This document shows positions 1 through 13,500 of a stretch of DNA of 64,000 bases, piece after piece. The DNA is taken from NCBI RefSeq assembly GCF_035582795.1, contig NC_134367.1, positions 56,265,562-56,329,561 on the forward strand, written 5' to 3'. The notes under the pieces were generated by a model. It saw nothing but the letters and a program-made list of their open reading frames with translations. It was not told where the DNA came from and did not search any database. A program made the translations under genes and the position numbers. The stretch comes from Mycteria americana (lineage: Eukaryota; Chordata; Aves; Ciconiiformes; Ciconiidae). Each line of letters starts with the position of its first letter. The first letter of the stretch is position 1.

Positions 1-1405
1 CATGGAGATTTAATATATCTTTAGAAATTGTTTATAACAAGGTAAGGGGAAACAAAAAGGTTAAAAGTATTACTCTCTATGTCACTCAGAAGTTAAGTCT
101 CACTAATAAAATTTAGGGACCGAAATCACTCAGTGATGTGTTGAGTGATTTAAAAAAATTGCTACATGTAAACCTGCAGCCGAACACTGACAAAATGCTG
201 GTGACGTTTAACTAATGCTTATTTACAGGGCCATAACAATTATTAACAGCTCTGAAGAAACTTCATCATGCTTAACCCATAATTCAATACAGAATAAATT
301 ATGTGCAGACAATCCAGAAAATGTTACTCTTATACTGAATATGCAAGTATGTAGACCTAGGAACATAACTCTAATTCAATTACAGCTTTTGGATCTGAAA
401 CAAGAAGAATTTGGGTTACTCCTGTTGTTCAGTGATTAGCCTAGATAGCCTTTAAGCCTTATAGCCTATTACTGTGTTTAATTATACATTAATTAACAGG
501 ACAAAATAGCAGAGGAGACTAATCTAATCCACATATGTTGGGACTAGGTATTTGCAACGAACCTGTGAAGCAATTTTAAAAACAGCCAGAGAGCTAGACT
601 TTGATTTATGCCAACAGTTAGAAACCACAATCTATACAACATTACTTTTCTTTTCTAATTTACAAAGTCTCAGTATTAGAGCCTGAATCTGTGCTGTGGC
701 TAGTAACAAGGTAGACTACACTCTGGTTATCAGTCAATGCCAACTAATTGCACAGATTAATTATTGTTAACTTTTGGTGGTCTTTGTAGAGGTTTAAGTT
801 TCTAAAAAGCATATAATACAAAATTATCAGTGGTTTATTGAGTTCTTTGATGACAGTCTGCTGCATGTAGCAATGGATAGCACCGTAGATGCACCTGCAG
901 CATTCTTAAAGAGAAAGAATGACAACAGAGAGGGAACTCTGATGCCATCTACCCCCTCTCTGTATGGCAAAACAATCCCATTCTTACTCTTATCAGACTA
1001 TAACTACAATAAAAAACAATAGACTAACCTCACTTTAGACTTTTTTAAGATACATGAAGATTTGGTTGTATTTGTATATTGGAAACTATTATCTTTTGCA
1101 AATTCTGTCTCCAGAAAAGCTTTATAAACCACCAAAATATTTTCTTATTCTACTTTAAGAAACCACTAAAAACGGTTTATGTAAAAACAACTTCTTAAAT
1201 TCTTATTCATTATTTTGATGTTATTTATGTTATTTTTAATGGTTTCTAACAACCAACCACAAATGTTATTTAAAAAAGAAAAAGTTAACTCTAACATTTT
1301 TAAAGTGAAAATTTGTAACCAGCTTATTCGCACCTTCCAGGGAAGAACTTCAGCCAGGAGAGGGGAAAGTATAACATAATCCTCCATTCAAGCCACCATA
1401 CTCAC
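1..1405 (-). other. GOPC intron 2, partial
   Basis: AT-rich sequence downstream of GOPC exon 2 in the sense of that gene. I see no further GOPC exon here (the expected next residues, SGPSVEELERE-like, are absent) and no recognisable repeat. The short open frames at 215-439 and 1,166-1,387 have no family similarity. Confidence 0.6.
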
Positions 1406-1570
1406 CAGTTTTGCCTTGATAGCCCCAGAATCAACACTCTGACCAGTTTTGGCATGTAGCTGAAGTTGAACAGCATGGAGTTGCAAAAGCTGATCATGCA
1501 CTTCCTTTTCCAATACCGCTTTCTCTGCCTGCGTTTCTGTCAGTTCAGACTTCAGATCAACTAACTGTGC
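1406..1570 (-). CDS. GOPC: GOPC coding exon 2 (coiled coil)
   Basis: A 55-codon exon too short to stand out as an open frame. It is read on the minus strand after acceptor CAG (1,573-1,571) and ends AAA CTG before donor GTGAG (1,405-1,401). The translation begins [17 protein letters not shown] and includes [10 protein letters not shown] and [12 protein letters not shown], matching the vertebrate GOPC segment that follows HKLE. Heptad-like Leu/Val spacing and high Glu/Lys/Gln content fit the start of the first coiled coil. Both ends are phase 0. Confidence 0.92.
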
Positions 1571-4500
1571 CTGTGAATATATAATCCATCACTGTAATTA
1601 GAGCAATGATTAAATCAGAACTGTGATACATAAATATGTCATTTGCTGGTACATATATGCTAGATATGGTGTAATACAGATTAAGAGTACATGCTGTCAC
1701 AAGTTCCTCTGTAGCTCAACTTAAGCACTGGATCGTTTGCAGGCTCTTCTACTCCCCAACTGCCACCAAATTCATTCCTCCACAGACCCAGCATCAAACC
1801 ACCATACTGCTGAAAGTAACAGTAGCTGGGTTTTTCCTCACGCGGACAACGGCATGTGATGCTGATGTCAACTCCGAAACAGGGCAACGGCATTCAACCT
1901 ACGTAGGACTTACAACCATAGCAATGTAAAAACAATTTAAAACTTTAAAAATACTAAATCTTATTGAAAAAAAATTATTTATCAAAGTAAAATGACAATT
2001 ATTAATGCAATGCTGAAATCAAATAACCCAATTTACAATTGGTCTGTTATCAACAGCTTAACTGACATAATAAATGAGGCGGGCAAACCAGAAGCCATGA
2101 ATTAACATGCCCCTAAAATGCATTTGTAGAAAACCAGGAATAGCTATCAACTCTTAAAAAAGTGGTTTTGAAACATTTTAAATATAGTTTACATGTAGTA
2201 TGTATATCTGGAATAAAAGAACAAGTTCTAACATGTTTACCAGGTTACTTACTATCCTGAAGTAGCATTTTGTAAGATAAACATTTATATATAAAAATAT
2301 ATTTATATATATTTATATATAGAAACATTTATATAAGCTTTAAAGCTACTATTTGCCAAAAAAAACACAGAAGATGATCTCAGGGGAGAGGAATTTTGAT
2401 CATGCTTAATATTTTTAGGTAAATTCCCAGATTATATTTTTGCTTCCAAAAATGTGGAACTAAAAAGCAAAACAGAAAAGCCACTGATTCTTCAAAAAAA
2501 ACCTCTCATACTAACGTAGGGTATTTTAGGTAATTTAATAACATTATAGTAATGTTCAAATTTGCACTGAATATCAAATTGCAAGCCAACAATCACCCCA
2601 TTCAACTACATAAATCACTGCTTTAAAAGGTCTGTATCAGTAAAAAAAAAAAGTAAAAAAAAAAAGAAAAAAGTAAAAAAAAAAAAGTTAAAAAAAAAAA
2701 AAAAGGCAGGAAGGATTTGACTATCAGTGGGGAGTACTTACTGGGTCTAACTTTAGGTACACAATTTAGATGGACAGCCTCCTTAAGCTTCCAGCATAAT
2801 TATCAGACATAAGTAGGCTCTTCCAGAGGTGATTCAGAGCACCTAAATTAGAGCGCAAGTTGATGAGATGGGTCAAGCCAATCTCCAGCTTGCTGCTGCC
2901 AAGAAGAATGATCTCCCTTCCTGCCCCCAGCCATGCCCCTCGCCCCGCATCCCCAGGACCGGAGAGCTCTGCTGATTTCAGACCAGACTCCCCAGAACAC
3001 AGCAGAATCACCTCTCTCTGTCTGCTTAGATGGAGCCTCAACAAACCAGGTTAGCATTTACTTTTTGTCAAAGAATGGGGCTGCATGCATTTCCACCTTC
3101 CACCTGCCAGAATGACAGAAAGCTTGAATAATTTGTAAACCCTCGCAGAACTCTAAAGCAGAAATTACCTTGTACAGTAAGGTGATATTTAAAATACCAT
3201 AAAGTCCTATAATTTTAGAGAAATGGGTTACTTGCAAAACTGCATTGTTCTCCTTAATGACCAACCACTGCTAAAGTCTCTCTGCTATGGATTAGCTACC
3301 CTCAAACAAAAGCAGACACACACCTGAACTAAAGTAGCAAAAAAAAAAAGGGGGGGGGGGGGGGGGGGGAATCACCAGCATAAGAGGTGATGATATAGTA
3401 CAGAGCAGATAACTATGTACCTTCATTATTAAGGTCTGTTTGACCCAGTCACAATGTCACATAATGTATAACAATATTACTTCTGCTTTATTATTATTTG
3501 TTGTTGTTGTTATTATTATATAATGTATAATGATATTATTTCTCCTTTTAAAAAAGACCACTAATGTCCTCCTCCTTTCACACAGGTACTAACAGCTAAC
3601 ATGCTAACTTTTATTACTTTTTTATACACACAGAAACACTCATCCATTCTAATTTGCAATGCCTGGAGAAGCAGAAAGTGCCAGGACAGATAAATTACAG
3701 CAGCTTAATATTGCCCAGCCTCACCTAGCAGAGAATGGCACATAAGGAACAGAACAGAGTTCTGGAAAAAAGAAAAAAGTTATTTCCCTGTGCAAATTAC
3801 AAAGCAGCGAGAATGATGGCTACCAGTTTTGCGACATGCATGATGTTCCAAAGGGATCACAAAGAGACTGTCAAACTCATAATAAAAAAAAAAAAAAATA
3901 GTACTCTGCATATGACCTAGGATTTAAATTCATATCCTGCTGTTTTAATAAAGAGAGCAAAATGAGAAATGGTATAAGCGTACATCATGGAAGTAATCTA
4001 TTTACACATTATGAAAAGTCATAAATCTATCCCCAGGAACAGATGCAGATACAAGAGTCACACTGAAAAGCAAACACAATAAGCTGGTTTCAAATCTTGT
4101 GATTTTCTGTGAAGGCTCACAAACTTCACATTATTTCACAGAAGTTCTGCCTTTCTCAGCTTGGCCAGCTCACTTAATTCTCCTTTATACTACTCTTACT
4201 AGCACTGGTTTTTATCCACACTGACTCACTTTGTTATAAAGGAATCACGTGGAAAGACCACTGGAAATTCAACAGCTCTACATTCAATTGTGGAAGCTAC
4301 TCAGTAAAAACCAGAGAGGGGGCAGAGACAGCAGAGGAAATGACGAGTACAAACAAGAACTATCTGTAAGGCCATGCCTCCCGAGAGCACCATTCACTGC
4401 ATGGGGCAGGGGTTCTACAGAGAAAGATGGTGCCAGATCATATAATTATAATGTTTCAATTTGCATAAGCACAACGAGGATAAATTACTGTTGCATAAGC

Positions 4501-7500
4501 AACTGTACCAATCCTTTAATTGGTAGCTTTTTGGATGTACTTTCCAACAAGACTGTCGAACGAGAGATGTCATGTATTTTGAAGTCACGTGCGACTGTTC
4601 TAGAATTTGTGGAGAAGCCAGTTGGGGCAGAAGTAATGAATGCCCACCCACAGGAGACCATTGAGCTTCATGGTTAGGAGACATTAGGAAGAGTCACCAA
4701 ACAACAAATAGAGAACAGAAACTTTCATTGGGGAACAATAAGGGGCAGAGGTTGAAGAGAAGGTAGTATGTTTACTTTCATAACATCATTTAGCAGTAAC
4801 TTGCTGATTCAGCCAAAAGAGGAACTCTTCTGTACTTAAGGCAGTATTCAACCGTGCAGATCAGCAATTATCACGCATTATCAAGTATCACACTGCAAGG
4901 TAACACCTCAGTTTCTCTCTCCTAACTCATTTGTGAGTCTATGCCCTAGGCAACACACAGGTAGCAGCAGGACTGGATTGTGGCTCCTGGAAGCATGATT
5001 TAATCATGAAAACCTACATCTAGCCCTATAGCACAGTTGGAGAGAGAACTGGAGAATCAAGCAGACAGGATATGAGAGACTGAATTTGCACAACTCTTTT
5101 TCCTTTTCTTCTGACACCTGTTGGCAAGGTCATTGCCTTTTGAGATATGCTTATTTGACTCTGAAGTCTTGGATACTTTTCTCAGACCAAAATCTCTAAC
5201 TGGAATTCAGTGCCAATGGCAATGGGAAGTGCTCAGTCTGGGCCTTACAATGGAAGCCAAAGCTTACTGAAATCAACCAGAAAATAACCAAGTTTCTTCT
5301 TTACTAAAGGAAGTCAGACCATTTGTATCAATGCCCCAATTTTCCCACCTCTGTTTTCTGGGGACAACGATCACTAACTTTTCCTGAAGTGTTCTGAGAA
5401 ATGTTTCAGTTCAATAGTGGCTGCTGAGAACTCTTGTGAAGGTACGTAAATGGGACACTATGGAAAAGACTAAGAAAAAAGAACAGCATGACTGACAGAA
5501 TCACTTATTTTTCTAAAGTACCTCACTCAGGCATGTTCTCCAATGTATCAATAATTATTAGACACATTACTGTTAATTTCTTTGTATTTACTGTCCCAAT
5601 TACAACCCATACACTGTCAACTATACAAGACATACTCCTTGGTTTCTTACCTTTTTTCTCCTTGCTGTTCTGAATAAAAAAACAAACCAACCTTTAATAC
5701 TGATCTGATCTGTCTGGGGTGGGGGGAGGACAGGTAATCCCACAAGTCTGGTTTTTTATTTTCTTCCACAAAGTACCAGTAAACACATGTTATTTCAGAG
5801 ATACTGTTTCAGATTATCACTCCATTGTTCTATAATCAAGCTACTTCTAAGTCTAAACAGAAGTCTACAATTCGAGTAAATTGCAGATCTTGGTCAAATT
5901 AATCAAATAGTAAAACTCAATATTTGTCTTCCAAACAATCTTAACACACAGATGATACCAGAAGAATAGTTTTGAAATGCTAACTAAATATTTACTCAAT
6001 TTTGGGGCATATTTTGCCATTTACCAGATATTTTCTATTTCACAGAAATCTTACACCTATGAAAATTAAAACAAAATTTCAATTTAAATAACTCAAGAAT
6101 TTATAAATTATTCTTTTTTTCCATAAGATATAAAAGAAAGTAAATCATGGCATTAAGCAACAGACAAATACTTATTCCGTAGAGCATTCAAAAATATTAT
6201 TACATAATTTTTTTTTAAAAAAAAAAGCTCTAGACAAAACAGTCCAGATGCAATGTCCTCCCATTTTTAATCAACAGTTCTTATTTCTTGTTCAAGCAGT
6301 TATGAGTTATCAAAAAGTTGTGTTTGATATAAGTCATCTTATACTAAATATGTATTTTAAGCTGTCAGTATAATCAATTTCAGCTTAAATGCTGGGACTG
6401 ATTGCACTGACAGTCACGGAGTTCTTGAAGTCATAACCAGTGTTTTTCATTAGGAAGGAGAGGGCTTTGAGCCTTAGAAACAAAATAAATATCATTGAGG
6501 TCTCTTCCGATTATTTTGTATCATACCTCACCATTTTTTCATATGTTGGTCTGAACTCTCATAAAAAACTACGTATTCATCCACCTGTACATTTTTCATA
6601 GAAAAGTGACTGTTAGAATATAACTACGCAAAAATAATTTATTTCTATAAGATCTCAGAGCCATACTCAAAGATCCTATGCTAAGTTTGTATGTAATGAA
6701 GAATAAAAATGTGGACCTTGCCCTGAACAACTTACAATGTAAACACACGAAGGAAATGATGAATAAATGCAACATGAAAGAGAAGTATAAATACAGGGGT
6801 ATTTGTGTATAGAACAGCACAACAGGAAGAAGACAGATGGCATGCTAAAACCACAAGTTAACTACTTCTCATAACTGTCACTGCTTGAATGAGGCCTTAG
6901 AAGATGGCAATATTGCGACCTCGGAGATCTAAAGCATCAGAGGAAGCACACACAAACTGAGAAAACTTCAGAAACTGGGATGATGGTGACTAATGTACCA
7001 TGTTGACAGGAAACAATCTACCTCTCACTACTGAAAGGGAAACCAGTTGCAGGGGGGTGGGGGGCAAACTGAGAGATGGCATCATCAGACAAAATAGTGC
7101 AATGCTTTTACCTTTGGGAAAAGCTTTTTTGTTTTCTGAGCTATCATTCCAATAATTTCTGCAGTTCAGACAAGCTTTATTTAAGCTAATAGATATGAAA
7201 AAATATTGAAGACTTATCCATTGCCCAGACATGAGGACTCAAAAATAGAGCCAAGCTTAATTGGAAAGCTAAGTCATAAACCTGAATAATCCTAGGACAA
7301 GGCAGTGGCATTATTCACCACACCAAATAAAAATGAGAGGAAGACCTGAATTCCCTCAACATCAAAGTGTAATGAATGCTTTTTGAGGCTTGTAATTATG
7401 CACTTTTTGGTATATCAATTTATAGCTCAAAAAAAGACTAAGCATAATGGACATATTAGAAAACACACAGATTTTTCAGCAAAGGAAAGCTAGATACATG

Positions 7501-10500
7501 CAAAAATATCCATCATATTACCAGCCTCCAGTGACTAAAAGTCATAAGCCAAGCACTCATCAAATGCCTTTAAAGTAGCAAATGTTCTTTAAAGATTTTT
7601 TTCATTTTCCTTTCATTTCAGGCCTTTAGGGTACACCTAATTCATTCTCATACCAAGCCTTCTAAACTCATAAAGGTCTGAAAACTGTCTTTTTTAAATG
7701 AAAGATTATTTTTTTCCACGACATCATCTCTAGATGCCAGCAGCTAGGACTTCAAGAAACATCAAACACAAGCAGACTAGCAATAAAAAACCCACAAAAA
7801 CTGGTAACATTTCATCATTTCTATCTTAGTTTCCTAAACAAGGCAGTCTAGCGCCATCATTTTATCTGTACGTGTATATTTCTCCCTCTTTCGCCTTCCC
7901 TCCCTGCTGATTTGAATTGAATCCATTTTCGAGATTGAAACAAATCCATTAGAGGGGTAAAGGTGTGTATGATGAAGGTGCCTACAACAGACAAGTTTTG
8001 CGCAAAACAGTCGCTCAGGAGGAAAGAGTGATGGATTAGTGCCCTCACAGAGGGAAAAGTGGGAAGAGTCAGACCTTAGCTAGTTTGTTTAACCCACCCA
8101 GAGACAAGAGCAAACAGCGTGGTGGCTAGGCACCACAGGCGCAGTGCTGAGCAAGGGACCGTGCTGCTGCCTCTTGTCCAGCCAACTAACTAAAACCATA
8201 GGTAGATGAAAAGGCAAAGGATGCTGTGGTGTGGAAACTCACAGATCATGGGAGAGAACTGGGGGTGCCTGAATTGGAAGGTTATAGCGACCTGAGAAAG
8301 TGCTCGACATTTGCATTAGGACAAATCATTCCCCACAAATCTGTAGGAAGTAAGATTTCACAAGCTCCATTGATTCTGTTACCAATAAAACACCTCCAGT
8401 ATATATATATTTTTAATAGCCAATTTTAGAAGAGAGGTCCCTATAAATCTTGCCACGGGATCAAACCAAAATTCATAGACAAATAAAGTATATGAGGTGT
8501 TTTTACTTCTTCAGCAGCGTGTCCTCATATAATTTATGCTAGACTCCAGAAAGTTTACCGACATATGTGTTTATGTAATTCAACATTCACTCCTGATCAG
8601 GACTATTAACCTTCTGATTTAAAGGCTGAAGGATCTAGGGTCATGAAACACAACAGAGCACACTACAATGCTGCAATTACTCTGTGGCTTCTGCCCCAGC
8701 ACATGCACAAAAAAGCAATATAAATATCAAGACACGACACTAGCATATTTGCTTAACATTACATTTTGGGCACATTTTTTTAAAGCCAGAAACGTGACAG
8801 CTGTAGTTCCTACACCCTGAGGCCTAAACATACTTACAGACACCAGATACGCAAGTGGTGTTGGTTCAACAAGAACAGAGCCTGTCATGCACACTTATGA
8901 ACCACGCAGCCCACATACTAGTAAGTTTTCATGGGGACCCCTAACTTTGGCATCAGCCCCTAGATGTGAAGTATCCAAAACTCTTAAGTACTATCTTTCT
9001 CTAATTGCTGGAAGAAAGGATTGTCTCCATTATCTCACCAGTGTCACTTCGACTACAGCTCTCCAAAAGAGAACACTCTACCCTTCCTCAGTCTTGACTA
9101 TTTCATTCTTCCTGCCTATTAAGCAGCGTTTGCTGCAATTTCTCGCACGACCCTATTAAGTTTAATGGACTGGTTTGAATGAGAAACCATGAAACAGATC
9201 AGAGCCTTATTAATCTCACTGTGCTCCTTGCAAAACTAAACAATGTGACAGCATTGTACAAAATGTGAGTTTCTGAATAAATGATACACTTGGGAACCAT
9301 CATTTTTGGTGATAAAAACCCCCCGATTTCAACACAACCAAAGAATGCTTACCACTTGTCAGTGATGAAGATGACTAGTCTGTTTCAAGAAATTATTTTA
9401 AAAGACTGTACTTACAAATTTTTAAATGAAATTAAAAGCCTTGTGACCTCAAAAAGGACACATGGGATTCAAGTTTTTAGTTAAAGCTTTAAATTTAATA
9501 AAATGGTCTTTATCATGTGGCTAATAAGAACATGAGTGACAAAATTTATGACTACTGACTCCCTAAATAAACACTACAGTAGTGTAGCTATGTAGGCAGT
9601 CTTGGTAAAAATGCAATGTATGAAACTGAACACACAAATGAATCATAAATTAATTTAGTCCACCTTTAACATGTCCCATACAGAATACAAAGTACACAAG
9701 ACATCTACAAATTAATTGCTCCATTTCTCAGATTCCATTCTACTCCTTACAAAACATTCAGTAGACTGGTCAGCAAATTAAAAGATGTAAAACAACATTT
9801 ATCCTTTTTTATCTTCTTTGCTGAAGACCATTCTGGATATGTAATTATTTGCACACTTTTCCTCCCAGCAATTAAAAGATAATGTAATAATAATACATGT
9901 AAAGCATCTTTAAAATTTGGTTTCCATTTACATAAATGGATGTATCATCCACCATTTATATGCCAGTCACTCATCTTTTTCATCTCTATTGTTAAAATAC
10001 CTGTTACTGCAGCAACCTATTATTGTTTTCACTTTGCTTTATGTACTGTTTCTTGCCACTGTTTTACTTCGTATTTGACTGTATCATTCTGTTTGCACCT
10101 ACTTAAAGAAGCACAAACTACATTTTTTTTTTTTAAATCGCTGCTTGTACATTTTGCTCCCAGTGCCAAATTTCTGCCTGCCTCACAAAGACATTTTTTT
10201 CAGGCTGCCCATGCTCCTAGTTGTTCATTAAGAAGACGCAAATCCGTCTTTGCCATTATTTTGAAAGTCATACTAGCTATGCAACATAACGGGCGAGGCG
10301 AGGCGAGAAGCTCTGGTGCCGGCAGGATCTGCAGTGGAGCGCTCCAGCGGGGTGCACAGGGGGTTCCCGAAGCGGCGGAACCTCCGGGGCAGCCGAGAGC
10401 CCCGCCAGGAGCCCGCGGCTTGCGACAGCGGCTGACGAGACCTGGGTGGGGCCAGGAGCAAGGGCGGCCAAGCCCCCACAGGTGTAAAAGAAGCCCCTGT

Positions 10501-13500
10501 GGGAAGCTCCGGCGGGAACACGCTGCCGCCCAGGTGCCAGGCTGCAGGGTGTGCCCTGCCCTTATGGCAGTACCGGACGGCCGCAGGGAGCACGCCTGTG
10601 GGAGTGCGCCCAGGTAGAGGAACTCCTCCGCTTAGCGACAGAGCTCCGGGAGGAGGCGAGCAGGATGAGGAGTGTCAGGGAGTGCGAGAGAGAGAGAGAG
10701 AGAGACTACTGGAGTCGCGCCCGACCTTCCCCGAGACAGGCCCGACAGGACGCGTGGTACGGAGCGTTCCCTATCCTCTCTCCGCCTGGCTGCACACAGT
10801 GACTTCAGGGACGGGGGCAACGGTGACAAGTTCCTGCCCGGCGCAGCAGGCGCGTCTCCTCTGTGACTACCCCGCCTTCCCCGGTGCCCTTGGATAACAG
10901 GTATGAGGCTCTGCAAGTGGAACCAAACAATAACGAGGATGATGGTTCATCTAGCTTGGAGGTTTTGCCAAGGTTAAGTTGGCCTACGCCCTGCATCAAA
11001 ACTGCTTCCATAAAGAAAAAAAGATGGGGCATAGGAGACTCCCTTCTGAAGGGAACAGAAGGCCCAATATGCAGACCGGACCCACTTCTTAGGGAAGTCT
11101 GTTGCCTCCCTGGGGCCAGGTTAAAGATGTGAAGAGAAAGCTTCCTACCTCGGTATGGCCCTCAGATTATTATCCATTATTGATTTTTCAGGTAGGCAGC
11201 GATGAAGTTGCAACAAGAAGTCTGAGGGCAATCAAGAGAGCCTTCGGGGCCTTGGGATGACTGGTTAAGGGATCAGGAGCACAAGTAGTGTTCTCCTCTA
11301 TCCTTCCAGTTGCAGGGAATGATGAGGGAAGAAACAGGAACAGCCAGCAGATCAAAGCTCCGAGCCTGGTGTCACCGGCAGAATTTTGGGGTTTTTGAGC
11401 ATGGGTTGGTTTACATGACACCAGACCTGCTGGCAACAGACAGGGCACATGTGTCTCAAAGGGGGAAAAGGATCTTTGCACAGAAGTTAGCAGGGCTCAT
11501 TGAAAGATCTTTAAACTAGATTTGAAGGGGGAAAGGGATAAAACCAGGCTCGCTAGAGATAAGCCTGGGGGCGGCACAGCAATGTTTGAGGGACAGCGTG
11601 CTAGCGAGGTCCTTTGGTCTGCCATCTCAGTGGAGGCAGGGGATGGAGATCCATGCGGCAGCAAAGATGCAAGGGTTACGGACGTGTTAGAAACCACAAA
11701 AGCGCCTGAGAATGGTCACATAGGAATCAGGGCTTCTCCCCCCAAAAGGTGGCAGGATCAATAGCCCAACTGAAGAGCATCTACACCAATGCACGCAGCA
11801 TGGGCAACAAACAGGAGGAGCTGGAAGCCATTGTGCAGCAGAAAATATAGTTGCCATAATGGAAACATGGTGGGATGACTCGCGCAACTGGAGAGCTGCA
11901 ATGGATGGCTATAAACTCTTCAGAAGGGATAGGCAAGGAAGGAGAGGCGGTGGGGTAGCCCTGTATGTTAGGGAGTGTTTTGATTGTCTAGAGCTTAAAA
12001 GATGGTGACGATAGGGTTGAGTGTTCATATGCAAGAATCAGGGGGAAGGCCCATAAGGCAGATATCATGGTGGGAATCTGTTACAGACCACCCAACCAGG
12101 ATGAAGAGGCAGACAAAATAATCTATAAGCAGCTGGGAGAAGTCTCACAATCGCTAGCCCTTGTTCTCGTGGGGGACTTTGAGTTACCAGATGTCTGCTG
12201 GAAATACAATACAGCAGAGAGGAAACAGTCTAGGAGGTTCCTGGAGTGTGTGGAAGATAACTTCCCGACACAGCTGGTGAGTGAGCCAACGAGGGAAGGT
12301 GCCCCGCTGGACCTCTTGTTTGCGAACAGAGAAGGACTTGTGGGTGATGTGATGGAGGCCATCTTGGGCATAGCAATCACAAAATGATAAGAGTTTTCGA
12401 TTCTCAGAGAAGTAAGGAGGGGGGTCAGCAGAACTGCTACCTTGGACTTCCAGAGGGCAGACTTTGGCCTGTTTAGGAGTCTGGTTCACAGAGTCCCTTG
12501 GGAGGCAGTCCTGAAGGGCAAAGGAGTCCAGGAAGGCTGGACATTCTTCAAGAAGGAAATCTTAAAGGCACAGGAGCAGGCTGTCCCCATGTGCCAAAAG
12601 ATGAGCCAGCGGGGAAGAAGACTGGTCTGGCTGAACAGAGAGCTAGGGCTGGAACTCAGGAAAAAAAGGAGAGTTTATGACCTTTGGAAAAAGGAGCAGG
12701 ACTCAGGAAGACTACAAGGATGTCATGAGGTTATGCAGGGAGAAAATTAGAAGGGCCAAAGCCCAACTAGAACTTAATCTGGCTACTGCCGTAAAAGACA
12801 ATAAAAAATGTTTCTATAAATACATCTGCAACAAAAGGAGGGCTAAGGAGATTCTCCATCCTTTATTAGATGCTGGGGGAAACATAGAGACAAAGGACGG
12901 GGAAAAGGCTGAGGTACTTAATGCCTTCTTTGCCTCAGTCTTTAATAGTAAGACCAGTTGTTCTCTTGGTACCCAGCCCCCTGAGCTGGAAGACAGGGAT
13001 GGAAGCAGAATGGAGCCCCCATAATCCAGGGGGAAATGGTCAGTGACCTGCTACACCACTTAGACACACACAGGTCTATGGGGATGGATGGGACCCACCC
13101 AAGGGTACCAAGGGAGCTGGTGGAAGTGCTCACCAAGCCACCTTCAATTCTTTATCAGCAGTCCTGGCTAACAGGGGAGGTCCCAGTTGACTGGAGGTTG
13201 GCAAATGTGACACCCATCTACGAGAAGGGCTGGAAGGAGGATCCAGGGAACTACAGGCCTGTCAGTCTGACCTCGGTGCCAGGGAAGGTTATGGAGCAGA
13301 TCATCTTGAGTGCCATCACACGGCACGTATGGGACAACAAGGTGATCAGGCCCAGTCAGCATGGGTTTAGGAAAGGCAGGTCCTGCTTGACTAACCTGAT
13401 CTCCTTCTATGACAAGGTGACCCACTTAGTGGATGAGGGAAAGGCTGTGGATGTTGTCTACCTGGACTTTAGTAAAGCCTTTGACATGGTTTCCCACAGC

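Larger units (their letters stand above)
1571..10290 (-). other. GOPC intron 1, distal part
   Basis: Non-coding AT-rich intron. It holds an AT-only stretch near 2,281-2,335, an A-rich tract at 2,642-2,704, an A11/G20 tract at 3,339-3,369, and a TTG/TTA microsatellite-like patch near 3,485-3,520. A possible ancient interspersed-repeat remnant lies near 6,705-6,750. No exon or RNA gene was found. Confidence 0.6.

Noticed and set aside
4249-4677. 142-codon plus-strand open frame in GOPC intron 1
   Set aside because: No family similarity and ordinary base composition; consistent with a chance frame.
9940-10617. 225-codon plus-strand open frame
   Set aside because: It runs from AT-rich intron straight into the CR1 leader, so its two halves are unrelated. 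It is a chance fusion at the insertion boundary.
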